From: Paludibacteraceae bacterium
GTDB taxonomy: Bacteria > Bacteroidota > Bacteroidia > Bacteroidales > Paludibacteraceae
Length of the DNA: 55,962 bases
Reading direction: 5' to 3'
NCBI GenBank assembly: GCA_017450685.1
Contig: JAFSTB010000009.1
Coordinates: forward strand, 1 to 55,962
The notes beneath the pieces were generated by a model. That model was not told the DNA's origin. It was given only the letters and a program-made list of their open reading frames with translations, and ran no database searches. Below, piece after piece: positions 45,629-54,505 of this stretch. A program made the translations under genes and the position numbers. Position 1 is the first letter of the stretch; each line of letters opens with the position of its first letter.

Positions 45629-47533
45629 TCATTGCTTTTCTTCCTGCCGGATGAAGAAGTTGAGTTGTTGCATCATCTCTGTGAAAATGGCAGGTGAGAG
45701 GTGGTAGTCATAGACGGGGTTCATCCTTGAGTCATACACAGCCATTGTTCCTTCGGCTGTCTTTTCCACTATGGTGTCGCCCGGTAGGATAAAAGCGTAG
45801 TTGAGTTCCGACCCCACTACTTCTATCGGTCTTGTTGCTGTGTCGGTGAGCAGTGTGCCTATGCTGTAGTCGGCTATCGGGTTAGTCACGCCTAACGCTT
45901 GTTGCATCAGTGTCGGCACTATGTCGTAGTGTGTCGTGCGGTGAGTATAGTGGTGCGGCTGACAACCGACAGAACCGGACGCTGAGGTGAGGCTGTCGAA
46001 GAAGTAGGAAGGGTAGTGAACCATCAGCGGTACGCCTATTTGCCACTGTGAGAAATTGCCGTTATGCCCCCAGTAGTTATGGTGGTTCTCGTTGAACTCT
46101 TGGGCGTGGTCGGCTGTGAGTACGATGATGGTGTTCTCGTCTAAGTGTCTCTGCCTTAGTGCTGTCAGTACGCGACCTATCTCTCTATCCACCACGTGGC
46201 AGCAGTTCAGGTAGAGGTTGAAGAACTCGGTCGGGTCGATGTCGTTATGCAGTTGGGTGTAGTCGGCATAGCGCCATGCAGGTGTGAAATAGATATTCTC
46301 TTCTTGAGGCAGTTTGATGCTGTGTGCGAGGTCATAAAAGAGCATTGCGAAGAACGGCTGAGCGGTGTCTGACTGCTGCTCTATAAACTGCATAAAGTCG
46401 TTAGTCAGTTGTATGTCACGCTCGTATGATGTCTCACCTTCGGTCCGCACATTAAGGTCGGGTATATGGCTGAAGACCATACTGTTGAGTGGCGGACTGA
46501 GCAGTGTGGCACCCGGATAGACCTGACAGTGGTAGCGGCTTTGCAGCATACGGTCGATGAACAGAGGTGAGAGGTGCTGACCGCCGAACATATCAATGTA
46601 GTAGCCAGGAGCGGAGAAGAAAAGTGAGAAGATAGCCGAGCGTGTGCCGTTGCTGCCACTGAAATGGTTGTCGAACGACTGACTGCACTCGCGCAAACCG
46701 TAGGCATTAGGCATACATTCCTCAGTGAGCGAACGACGGTTCCAAGCGTCGATGAGGATAAAGAGGATGTTCGGTTGTCGTTCAGGCGTTGGTGCCGTCA
46801 ACGGATGCGCCGGATAACATATATATGACGATGCGCCGGAGGTGACAAGGCTGATCTTGTCGGGTGGGGTAACACCCATACCGATCATCAGGTTTTCCGC
46901 CGTGGTGGGGAAATAGTATGGCAGCAGTCGTTGGCTTTGCAGCACCGACGGCTGCTCTTTATACGAGGTGTAGATATGTGAGAGGTGTGCATATAGTGTG
47001 GCTGACAACATCACTGCCACCATCGACCATACCAACGTCTTCGGTACGCGCTCACGTGTCAGTCTGTCCCAACCGATAGCCGTCAGAAGAAGTGCCAGAG
47101 GGTAGAGCAGCAGTATGGACACCTCTTTGACATACAGCCAAGGCGAGAAATCGAAGATCTCAGTAGCACCTACACCAAACACCATATCCAACACAAAGCC
47201 GTTGATATGAAAACGGTAGAGAGCATATACCTGTTTGTCAAGCGAAACCAAGACAAACACCAGTGAGCAAAGCACCATATAGACGATGCTGCTTGTGCGT
47301 CTTGTCAGGAACGCGCTTAAAGGAGCATATACTAACAAGTAGAGAACTAACATCACACTGGCGGCGTGCGATATGCACGAGCATACAAAGAACGCCCAAC
47401 CGCCTAAGTCCATCATCGGCAGAAGAGTACTGCTGAAGATGAAAGAGAAAAACAAAAATGAGAGTAATAGAGTGTAAATAGAGGCTAAACCCAATCCATA
47501 CTGCAAGTTCTTATACCATTCATTCTGCTTCAT
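45629..47533 (-). CDS. YejM/PbgA-like inner-membrane sulfatase-fold protein
   Basis: 634 residues: five N-terminal membrane helices (about residues 15-190, DUF3413-like) and a periplasmic alkaline-phosphatase/sulfatase-fold domain (about 250-634). It keeps the metal-site segment ILIDAWNRRSL, the presumed nucleophile T297 (SGSNGTRSAIF), VLTADHAQEF and the GHNGNFSQWQIGVPL block. E. coli YejM senses lipopolysaccharide and controls LpxC, with a non-catalytic head; here the nucleophile is present, so an active phosphoethanolamine- or LTA-synthase-like enzyme is also possible. Confidence 0.8.
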   Translation of the reverse strand: MKQNEWYKNLQYGLGLASIYTLLLSFLFFSFIFSSTLLPMMDLGGWAFFVCSCISHAASVMLVLYLLVYAPLSAFLTRRTSSIVYMVLCSLVFVLVSLDKQVYALYRFHINGFVLDMVFGVGATEIFDFSPWLYVKEVSILLLYPLALLLTAIGWDRLTRERVPKTLVWSMVAVMLSATLYAHLSHIYTSYKEQPSVLQSQRLLPYYFPTTAENLMIGMGVTPPDKISLVTSGASSYICYPAHPLTAPTPERQPNILFILIDAWNRRSLTEECMPNAYGLRECSQSFDNHFSGSNGTRSAIFSLFFSAPGYYIDMFGGQHLSPLFIDRMLQSRYHCQVYPGATLLSPPLNSMVFSHIPDLNVRTEGETSYERDIQLTNDFMQFIEQQSDTAQPFFAMLFYDLAHSIKLPQEENIYFTPAWRYADYTQLHNDIDPTEFFNLYLNCCHVVDREIGRVLTALRQRHLDENTIIVLTADHAQEFNENHHNYWGHNGNFSQWQIGVPLMVHYPSYFFDSLTSASGSVGCQPHHYTHRTTHYDIVPTLMQQALGVTNPIADYSIGTLLTDTATRPIEVVGSELNYAFILPGDTIVEKTAEGTMAVYDSRMNPVYDYHLSPAIFTEMMQQLNFFIRQEEKQ

Positions 47534-47550
47534 GTTGCGCTAATTGTTTT

Positions 47551-47645
47551 TGTTTTCCTAGTTTCCATAGTTTTCCTAGTTCTTATAGTTCTCCTAGTTT
47601 TCCTAGTTCTCCTAGTTTTTTCTAGTCTTCTTAGTTTCCATAGTT
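47551..47645. repeat. CTAGTT(T/C)TCCTAGTT repeat tract
   Basis: About seven degenerate units of TTTCCTAGTTCTCCTAG / CATAGTT in 95 bases, just upstream of the YejM-like gene. The same motif recurs at 47986-48045 and, inverted, at 52272-52302. Confidence 0.8.
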
Positions 47646-47800
47646 CTCTATTGCTACTGCTTATTGTTTCGAGGGGTAACTATACCAACAAACGGACGCA
47701 TATATCTATGCATCTTCATTGTTGATACCTGCTTCAAGGGGTGTGGGGAGTAGTATAGAATAGAATAAATCCTATAATTAGTAGAGATTAGGACTATGTC

Positions 47801-47920
47801 TTAATCTAAATCCATCCCTTGATCAGCTTCCTCTCCAGCTTGAATAGTCCCCGACATTATTCCTTGCGACAATATTATAGAGGCAGTTGTCTTTGGAACG
47901 ATGTAGTCTTTAATTTTCAT
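47801..47920 (-). CDS. 39-residue small peptide gene
   Basis: ATG at 47920, stop TAA at 47803-47801. The peptide begins MKIKDYIVPKTTASIILSQG and ends with an acidic Gly/Asp-rich tail (EEADQGMDLD). The plan (basic YI(V)P start, hydrophobic/Ser centre, acidic end) is shared by many short unassigned Bacteroidales peptides, often near envelope or secretion genes. It lies alone in the 510-base gap between the YejM-like and outer-membrane-protein genes. I saw no TAnnTTTG box upstream. Function unknown. Confidence 0.6.
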   Translation of the reverse strand: MKIKDYIVPKTTASIILSQGIMSGTIQAGEEADQGMDLD

Positions 47921-47985
47921 AACGCACTAAAATTTTTATGGTTAATATTATTTTATGGGTTTTTGCTGTGATTATTATTTTTCGA

Positions 47986-48045
47986 GGGGGATTTCCTAGT
48001 TCCCATAGATTTCCTAGTTTCCCTAGTTCCCCCTAGTTTCCCTCT
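47986..48045. repeat. second CTAGTTTCC repeat tract
   Basis: Four to five copies of TTTCC(C)TAGTT / CCCATAGA units immediately before the outer-membrane-protein stop codon; same family as 47551-47645. Confidence 0.8.
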
Positions 48046-49024
48046 ACTTGAGGTAGAAGCCGCAACCGATGTTCCACAGGAACTGTCTTCCTGAGTTAAT
48101 CTTGCACCCCGTTGCTATATCATAGGGGTTGAGCATCAGGTTGGCAAAGGCTGTCATCAGGCAATGTTCGCTTATCTCTTTGTGCCAGTTGAGTTTGGCA
48201 CTCACATTACATACCGCAAAGTCTGCCGTATATCCCGTGTACATACTCTTCCACGGTGTCATACCCACTCTGGCTTCCAACACAAGGTTGCGTGGCAAAG
48301 CAATGTCATAACCCAGTTCTAAATACGACGAGTATGCCCTTACTGTATGAACAGCAGCAATCGAGTCAGGATCACTCATGGCATTATACTCATCTATGCT
48401 TATCTGTGTGTCATCGCCGTTCACCATATATCCGTCGCGTCCCCAAGTGCGGGTACACCATAAGATAGATATAGGCAGAGCGTCACTCACTCGATATTTG
48501 ATTCTCCATTCTTGCGTTATACCGCCACCGGGGGCTGCATTGCTGAAATCAAAATACCTGCTATTGCCGCCAAGCGAACCGTCAAAATTCTTGTAGCGGT
48601 CGAAATAGTACATGTGCATAAACATCACGGTCAGACCCCAACGGCTGAAACCTATGGTCATATCCACTTCGGGGTTGAACCCCTTGACGCGACCGTTAGA
48701 TGCTTGTGTCTTGAAAGTCCAGTCGGTAGCACCGATGTTCCACCACATATCCAAGAACAGACCTCCGTAACCCACATTGACATCTGCCTGAACGCCTAAT
48801 CCGCCCACGTATAATCCACGCCATATATAGTTGCTTACAATGTCGGCTCCCACTCCGTAGGTAAAACCCACTTTTTTCTTATAGTCAGGCAATAGCGACT
48901 TCTTCTGCGACACCCCTTCCTCAACCTCAGCCTTAATCTCTGCTTTAGCCTCAATCTCAGCCTCAGCCTTAATTCCCACTGCTAACAGCAGACCGGCTGC
49001 TATTATCAACAAGCGTTTAGACAT
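48044..49024 (-). CDS. outer-membrane beta-barrel protein of unknown function
   Basis: 326 residues from the ATG at 49024, giving a clean signal peptide (MSKRLLIIAAGLLLAVGIKA). After cleavage comes an unusual 15-20-residue stretch of AEIE/AKAEIK repeats encoded by CTCAGCCT-type DNA repeats, then a body of alternating amphipathic strands with many Trp/Tyr/Gly and a C-terminal GCGFYLK end typical of porin-like barrels. ATGs at 49036 and 49048 are possible but spoil the signal. Substrate unknown. Confidence 0.75.
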   Translation of the reverse strand: MSKRLLIIAAGLLLAVGIKAEAEIEAKAEIKAEVEEGVSQKKSLLPDYKKKVGFTYGVGADIVSNYIWRGLYVGGLGVQADVNVGYGGLFLDMWWNIGATDWTFKTQASNGRVKGFNPEVDMTIGFSRWGLTVMFMHMYYFDRYKNFDGSLGGNSRYFDFSNAAPGGGITQEWRIKYRVSDALPISILWCTRTWGRDGYMVNGDDTQISIDEYNAMSDPDSIAAVHTVRAYSSYLELGYDIALPRNLVLEARVGMTPWKSMYTGYTADFAVCNVSAKLNWHKEISEHCLMTAFANLMLNPYDIATGCKINSGRQFLWNIGCGFYLK

Positions 49025-49069
49025 TGTTTGCACCATCATAGTCAGCACAAAATTTTAGTTTCAACGCCG

Positions 49070-49101
49070 CAAAGGTAAGGCGAATTTTTCAATTGTGCAA
49101 C
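49070..49101 (-). promoter_or_regulatory. promoter of the outer-membrane-protein gene
   Basis: TACCTTTG on the minus strand (49077-49070) with GTTG 20 bases upstream (49101-49098) and TTTG 23 bases upstream (49104-49101). About 45 bases before the start codon. Confidence 0.7.
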
Positions 49102-49147
49102 AAAATGCACAATTTTTTTATACAAAAAGATAATTTTTCTTGTTGAT

Positions 49148-49179
49148 TTTGTTGGAATAACAAATTTCTGTTACCTTTG
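49148..49179 (+). promoter_or_regulatory. promoter of the transporter-deiminase gene
   Basis: TTTG (49148-49151), exactly 20 bases, TACCTTTG (49172-49179). The transcript would carry a leader of about 125 bases before the ATG at 49311; I found no riboswitch match in it. Confidence 0.85.
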
Positions 49180-49310
49180 TTGCACTTTTGAGCATAAGGT
49201 TGAGCAATGCCTGCGGGTTAATTCTTGTCGGGTGGTGTGAAACGATATGTGAGAGGGTAAGAAACAGATAAGTTAACTTTATTGTTTTTCACTTTTTTTG
49301 ATTTTTTCTT

Positions 49311-51848
49311 ATGGCAAGAAATCAATTCGCCAGTAAGTTTGGCACAATGGCTGCCATTGCAGGTTCAGCCGTCGGGTTGGGCAACATCTGGAAGTTCCCC
49401 TATGTAGCGGGTCAGAACGGAGGTGCTGCTTTTTTGATTATCTACATCGTTATTTCGTTGCTTATCTCCGTGCCGGTGATGCTCTCGGAGTTTGTTATCG
49501 GTAGGCGCGGGCAAGGCAACACTTATCGTTCGTTTATCAACTCCAGCGGAAAGAAGTCGTGGGGTGCAGTGGGTGCTATTGAGATTTTTGCCGGTATGGT
49601 GATTCTTGCTTTCTATTGTGTGGTGGCAGGATGGTCGCTCGAGTATATATTACAGTCTATCGGTCGCGGTTTTAGCGGAATGACCTATGACGATATGTCT
49701 GCTATGTTCGACTCTTTTGTCAACGGTTGGCGTCCGGTGCTGTGGACCATCATCTTCCTCGCCATGAACTGCGTGATATTGGCTTTTGGCGTATCAAAGG
49801 GCATCGAGCGTTGCTCGAAGTTTATGATTCCAGCCTTATTCCTTATATTACTTATGTTAGCCATCGTGTCTATCTGGCAGGACGGTTGGGCTAAAGGTGC
49901 TGCTTTCCTTCTCAAGCCTGACTGGAGTGCCGTCACCTATCAGACCGTCATCATGGCATTAGGGCAGTCGTTCTTCTCCCTCTCGCTCGGTATGTCGGCT
50001 ATGACCACCTACGGCTCTTATATACAGAAAGATCAGAGTTTAGTGTCGGTGTCGATGATTGTCACCGGAGCCACGGTGCTGATGGCTATTCTGGCAGGCT
50101 TGGCTATCTTCCCCAGCGTCTTCACCTACGGCGTGGAAGTGACCTCCGGTCCTAACCTCGTGTTCAAAACTCTGCCGCCGCTCTTCGCCACACTGCCCGG
50201 CGGACGCATAGTGTCGGTGCTCTTCTTCATACTGCTCTTCTTCGCCGCTATCACTTCCTCCTTCTCACTCCTCGAAGCCGGTGCAGCATATATATCCGAA
50301 GAATGGAAAGTGAAAAATAAGCCTGTCGGACGTGTGCCGGCATTGGCTTTACTGTTTGTGTTGGTTGGTGCTTTGTCGGTCGTTTGCGCTATGTCGCAAG
50401 TGGAAGGCTCCACGCTTAAGATTCTTGGTTTCAGTGTCTTCGACTTCACCGATATGTTCACTTCCAACTTCATCCTGCCTCTCGGCGGCATAGCAGCCTG
50501 CATACTGGTGGGACAACTGATGGACCGCAAGGTGGTGTTCAACGAACTCACTTCCGAAGGACGCTTCAATGCTAAGGTGGTGGGTGTGTTCTACTGGTTG
50601 GCAAGGTATGTATGCCCCATCATCATCTTCTTTATGTTCATCAACGGTGTCGGTTCCATCGAGCGTCCGCAACCTGCCGCTCCCGAAACGAACGCCTCTT
50701 ACCCCGTGGCTGAATATCAAAAAGCCGATGTGGTGCTGATGCATACCCCGGGCGAAGAACTCTTCGACGGCGTTATTCACCCCGCTGCCGGACTCTTCGA
50801 AAACTATTTCGACGTGAACAAAGCCGCACAAGAGCACCAAGCCTATATAGCCACCCTCCGGCGCAATGGCTGCCAAGTGTTCACCGTGGAAGAGGTGCTC
50901 GCCTCCATGAGCAAAGACTCGCTCGAGATGTTAGCCTTCCGCTCACTGAAATACGACCCCGAAGACATACAGTACAAGATGCAGACAATCAATAGTATGA
51001 ACCGTGAAGACCTTATCCGCTGTATCTTGCTTCGACCCGCCGTTCATCTCTCAGCCACCGATATCAACACCGGAGTGGAGGCTACCTATACACATGAGCC
51101 GCTCAATAACCTCTATTTCCTTCGCGACCAAAGCATAACCACACCGCGCGGAGTTATCATGGGTAAGATGAACTCATCGCAACGTGCCAACGAGGTGGAT
51201 ATCATCCGCGCCTGCTACAACCATTTAGGTATCACACCTGTCTATGCCGTCAGCGGTGACTACGCTACACTCGAAGGTGGCGACTATCTGCCCTTCGGCA
51301 CTATGTCACTCATAGGATGCGGTATGCGTACCTCACAGGATGCTATCGACCAACTGATGCAACACGACCTGTTCGGACACGACACCGTCATCGTAGTCAG
51401 AGATAACCTCTTCTGGCAAGCACAGATGCACCTCGATACATACTTTAATATCATCGACCGTGACCTCGTCACTATGTGCAGCAACCGCTTCAACGCCAAA
51501 CCCGATGACAAAGAGTTCGTCACTTGCGATGTATATGTGCGCGACTTTGCCAACCGTAATAGCCAAACAGGCTTCTACCACCTTGCCAAGAAAGGTGTCG
51601 GCTTCCGCTCTTGGCTCGAAAACAGAGGTATAACCATCATCCCTATCTCCGAACAAGACGCAGCACACTATGCTAATAACTACCTCACTATCGCTCCACG
51701 ACATATATGTGCCATCCAAGGTCAGTCGATGGCTTTTGCCGAGGCTCTGCGTGATAAAGGAGTGATGGTTGAATGGATTACTGCCGATAACCTCATCTGT
51801 GGCTACGGCGCTGCACACTGTATGACACAAGTGGTAAAACGCAAATAA
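49311..51848 (+). CDS. SLC6/NSS sodium-coupled transporter fused to an arginine-deiminase-like domain
   Basis: 845 residues. Residues 1-450 are a complete LeuT-fold transporter with 11 helices, including TM1 AVGLGNIWKFPYVAG, TM6 LGQSFFSLSLGMSAM and the TM8 sodium-site TSS. Residues 470-845 match arginine deiminase: N600 and D606 (NLYFLRD), E655/D658 (EGGD), R673 (GMRTS), H707/D709 (MHLDT) and C837 (AAHCMT), equivalent to N160, D166, E224/D227, R243, H278/D280 and C406 of Pseudomonas ArcA, with near-identical spacing. Eleven helices and Lys/Arg-rich even-numbered loops place the C-terminus outside the inner membrane. It would deiminate arginine or a relative to citrulline plus ammonia and couple this to uptake. 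Own promoter and terminator; groES follows. No arcB or arcC is nearby. Confidence 0.88.
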   Translation: MARNQFASKFGTMAAIAGSAVGLGNIWKFPYVAGQNGGAAFLIIYIVISLLISVPVMLSEFVIGRRGQGNTYRSFINSSGKKSWGAVGAIEIFAGMVILAFYCVVAGWSLEYILQSIGRGFSGMTYDDMSAMFDSFVNGWRPVLWTIIFLAMNCVILAFGVSKGIERCSKFMIPALFLILLMLAIVSIWQDGWAKGAAFLLKPDWSAVTYQTVIMALGQSFFSLSLGMSAMTTYGSYIQKDQSLVSVSMIVTGATVLMAILAGLAIFPSVFTYGVEVTSGPNLVFKTLPPLFATLPGGRIVSVLFFILLFFAAITSSFSLLEAGAAYISEEWKVKNKPVGRVPALALLFVLVGALSVVCAMSQVEGSTLKILGFSVFDFTDMFTSNFILPLGGIAACILVGQLMDRKVVFNELTSEGRFNAKVVGVFYWLARYVCPIIIFFMFINGVGSIERPQPAAPETNASYPVAEYQKADVVLMHTPGEELFDGVIHPAAGLFENYFDVNKAAQEHQAYIATLRRNGCQVFTVEEVLASMSKDSLEMLAFRSLKYDPEDIQYKMQTINSMNREDLIRCILLRPAVHLSATDINTGVEATYTHEPLNNLYFLRDQSITTPRGVIMGKMNSSQRANEVDIIRACYNHLGITPVYAVSGDYATLEGGDYLPFGTMSLIGCGMRTSQDAIDQLMQHDLFGHDTVIVVRDNLFWQAQMHLDTYFNIIDRDLVTMCSNRFNAKPDDKEFVTCDVYVRDFANRNSQTGFYHLAKKGVGFRSWLENRGITIIPISEQDAAHYANNYLTIAPRHICAIQGQSMAFAEALRDKGVMVEWITADNLICGYGAAHCMTQVVKRK

Positions 51849-51865
51849 AAAGCATACAAATACTG

Positions 51866-51898
51866 ACAAATTGTCTGCCATTTTGGCAGACAATTTGT
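51866..51898 (+). terminator. intrinsic terminator after the transporter-deiminase gene
   Basis: ACAAATTGTCTGCCA (51866-51880) and TGGCAGACAATTTGT (51884-51898) form a perfect 15-bp stem with a TTT loop, followed by TTTT. It separates this gene from groES. Confidence 0.9.
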
Positions 51899-51900
51899 TT

Positions 51901-51916
51901 TGGCACACTGTTTGAT
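51901..51916 (+). promoter_or_regulatory. sigma-54-like promoter before groES
   Basis: TGGCACACTGTTTGAT agrees with TGGCACrnnnnTTGCw at all defined positions except one (C to A in the -12 element). It lies about 70 bases before the groES ATG, behind a strong terminator, and no TAnnTTTG box is present in between. No CIRCE element is visible. Use by sigma-54 is inferred. Confidence 0.45.
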
Positions 51917-51986
51917 AATAATTCGAAGGAAACACCTGTCTGTGGTGTTAACCGCTCAAAAGAACACAACTAAAACATTTTATATT

Positions 51987-52262
51987 ATGGCAAACATCAA
52001 ACCTTTGGCAGACCGCGTGCTGGTGCGCCCCGTCGCTGCCGAAACAACCACCAAAGCGGGTATCATCATCCCCGACAATGCAAAAGAGAAACCTTTGAAA
52101 GGTGAAGTAATAGCCGTTGGTAACGGAACGAAAGATGAGCAGATGGTGCTCAAAGCAGGCGACCAAGTGCTCTATGGCAAGTACGCCGGCACAGAAATAG
52201 AAATAGAAGGCGACAAACTGCTCATCATGCGCCAATCAGACGTACTCGCAGTGATGGAGTAA
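51987..52262 (+). CDS. groES: co-chaperonin GroES
   Basis: Lid of the GroEL folding chamber. 91 residues from the ATG at 51987: IKPLADRVLVRP, mobile loop TTTKAGIIIPDNAKEKP and the DKLLIMRQSDVLAVME end. The frame stays open further upstream into the terminator, which excludes that start. groEL follows after 72 bases. Confidence 0.97.
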   Translation: MANIKPLADRVLVRPVAAETTTKAGIIIPDNAKEKPLKGEVIAVGNGTKDEQMVLKAGDQVLYGKYAGTEIEIEGDKLLIMRQSDVLAVME

Positions 52263-52271
52263 AAAATATTA

Positions 52272-52302
52272 GGAATACTAGGAAAACTAGGAAAAACTAG
52301 TC
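52272..52302. repeat. ACTAGGAAAACTAGGAA repeat between groES and groEL
   Basis: Three copies of ACTAGGAAAA, the reverse complement of the CTAGTTTTCC units at 47551-47645 and 47986-48045. Lies inside the groES-groEL spacer. Confidence 0.75.
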
Positions 52303-52328
52303 CCCCTTAACCCCTTAAAAAAACTTAA

Positions 52329-53963
<1,635 letters not shown>

Positions 53964-53997
53964 ATGGACAATTGATAATTGACAACTGAATAATAGA

Positions 53998-54034
53998 AAT
54001 CAGCGCACTTCCAATCTCTGAAAGTGCGCTGATT
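53998..54034 (+). terminator. hairpin after groEL
   Basis: AATCAGCGCACTT (53998-54010) and AAGTGCGCTGATT (54022-54034) form a perfect 13-bp stem with an 11-base loop, 34 bases after the groEL stop. It can also end minus-strand transcripts from the orphan promoter at 54418-54449. Confidence 0.8.
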
Positions 54035-54094
54035 GTGTTACTATACGGATACTTATAGGATAGTATAGGGATAGATGTACTATATGTTGTTAGT

Positions 54095-54208
54095 GGAACT
54101 GACTAAACCTGAAAAAGGTTGACTCGATTACTGAGATAGAATCTTAAAAATCGTAAACTTTTGACTTGTTTACTGTAAAGGTTTACTCCAATGCCAAAGA
54201 GGTTGACT
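54095..54208 (+). repeat. cluster of degenerate GGTTGACT-like motifs
   Basis: AACTGACT (54097), GGTTGACT (54117), TTTTGACT (54159), TGTTTACT (54167), GGTTTACT (54180) and GGTTGACT (54201), all in one direction. Multiple short terminal repeats of this kind occur at the ends of IS21-type elements, so this may be a leftover element end or a binding-site cluster. Confidence 0.5.
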
Positions 54209-54417
54209 TTTTAAGATAATGCAAAGGTCACTAGTATCCCATTAAAATTAGAGACAGTTAAAAATTTAGGAATAATTGCCTATTTGGGTTGTTTTGAAGA
54301 TTTCGATTAGTCGCGAGCAGCGTTAAGTAAACGCCTATTTATTATGTCCTCGTTTATACCGTATTTTGGTCTTGCTGTTTTACATTTTGCAAGCGATGAT
54401 GCTATCAGTTTTCGGCG

Positions 54418-54449
54418 CAAAGGTACAGCGGTTTAGCGTGTTATGCAAA
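54418..54449 (-). promoter_or_regulatory. perfect promoter without an obvious gene
   Basis: On the minus strand TTTG (54449-54446), exactly 20 bases, TACCTTTG (54425-54418). The transcript would run from about 54411 towards the groEL terminator hairpin near 54000, roughly 400 bases, with no intact reading frame. Confidence 0.65.
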
Positions 54450-54505
54450 TTTGGATTAGTTATAGTGGGAGTATTGTTGTTTGAGGGTAAAGAGTGAAAC
54501 CGGAG

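Larger units (their letters stand above)
53964..54505. other. spacer with repeats and an orphan promoter
   Basis: The 542 bases between groEL and the DUF4143 gene contain the groEL terminator, a set of degenerate GGTTGACT-like motifs at 54095-54208 and a minus-strand promoter. All frames are interrupted; I see no gene. Confidence 0.7.

Noticed and set aside
47551..47645. Possible CRISPR-like array
   Set aside because: The repeats are short, degenerate and have no unique spacers of constant length, and there are no cas genes.
51899..51986. CIRCE/HrcA operator upstream of groES
   Set aside because: No TTAGCACTC-N9-GAGTGCTAA inverted repeat is present.
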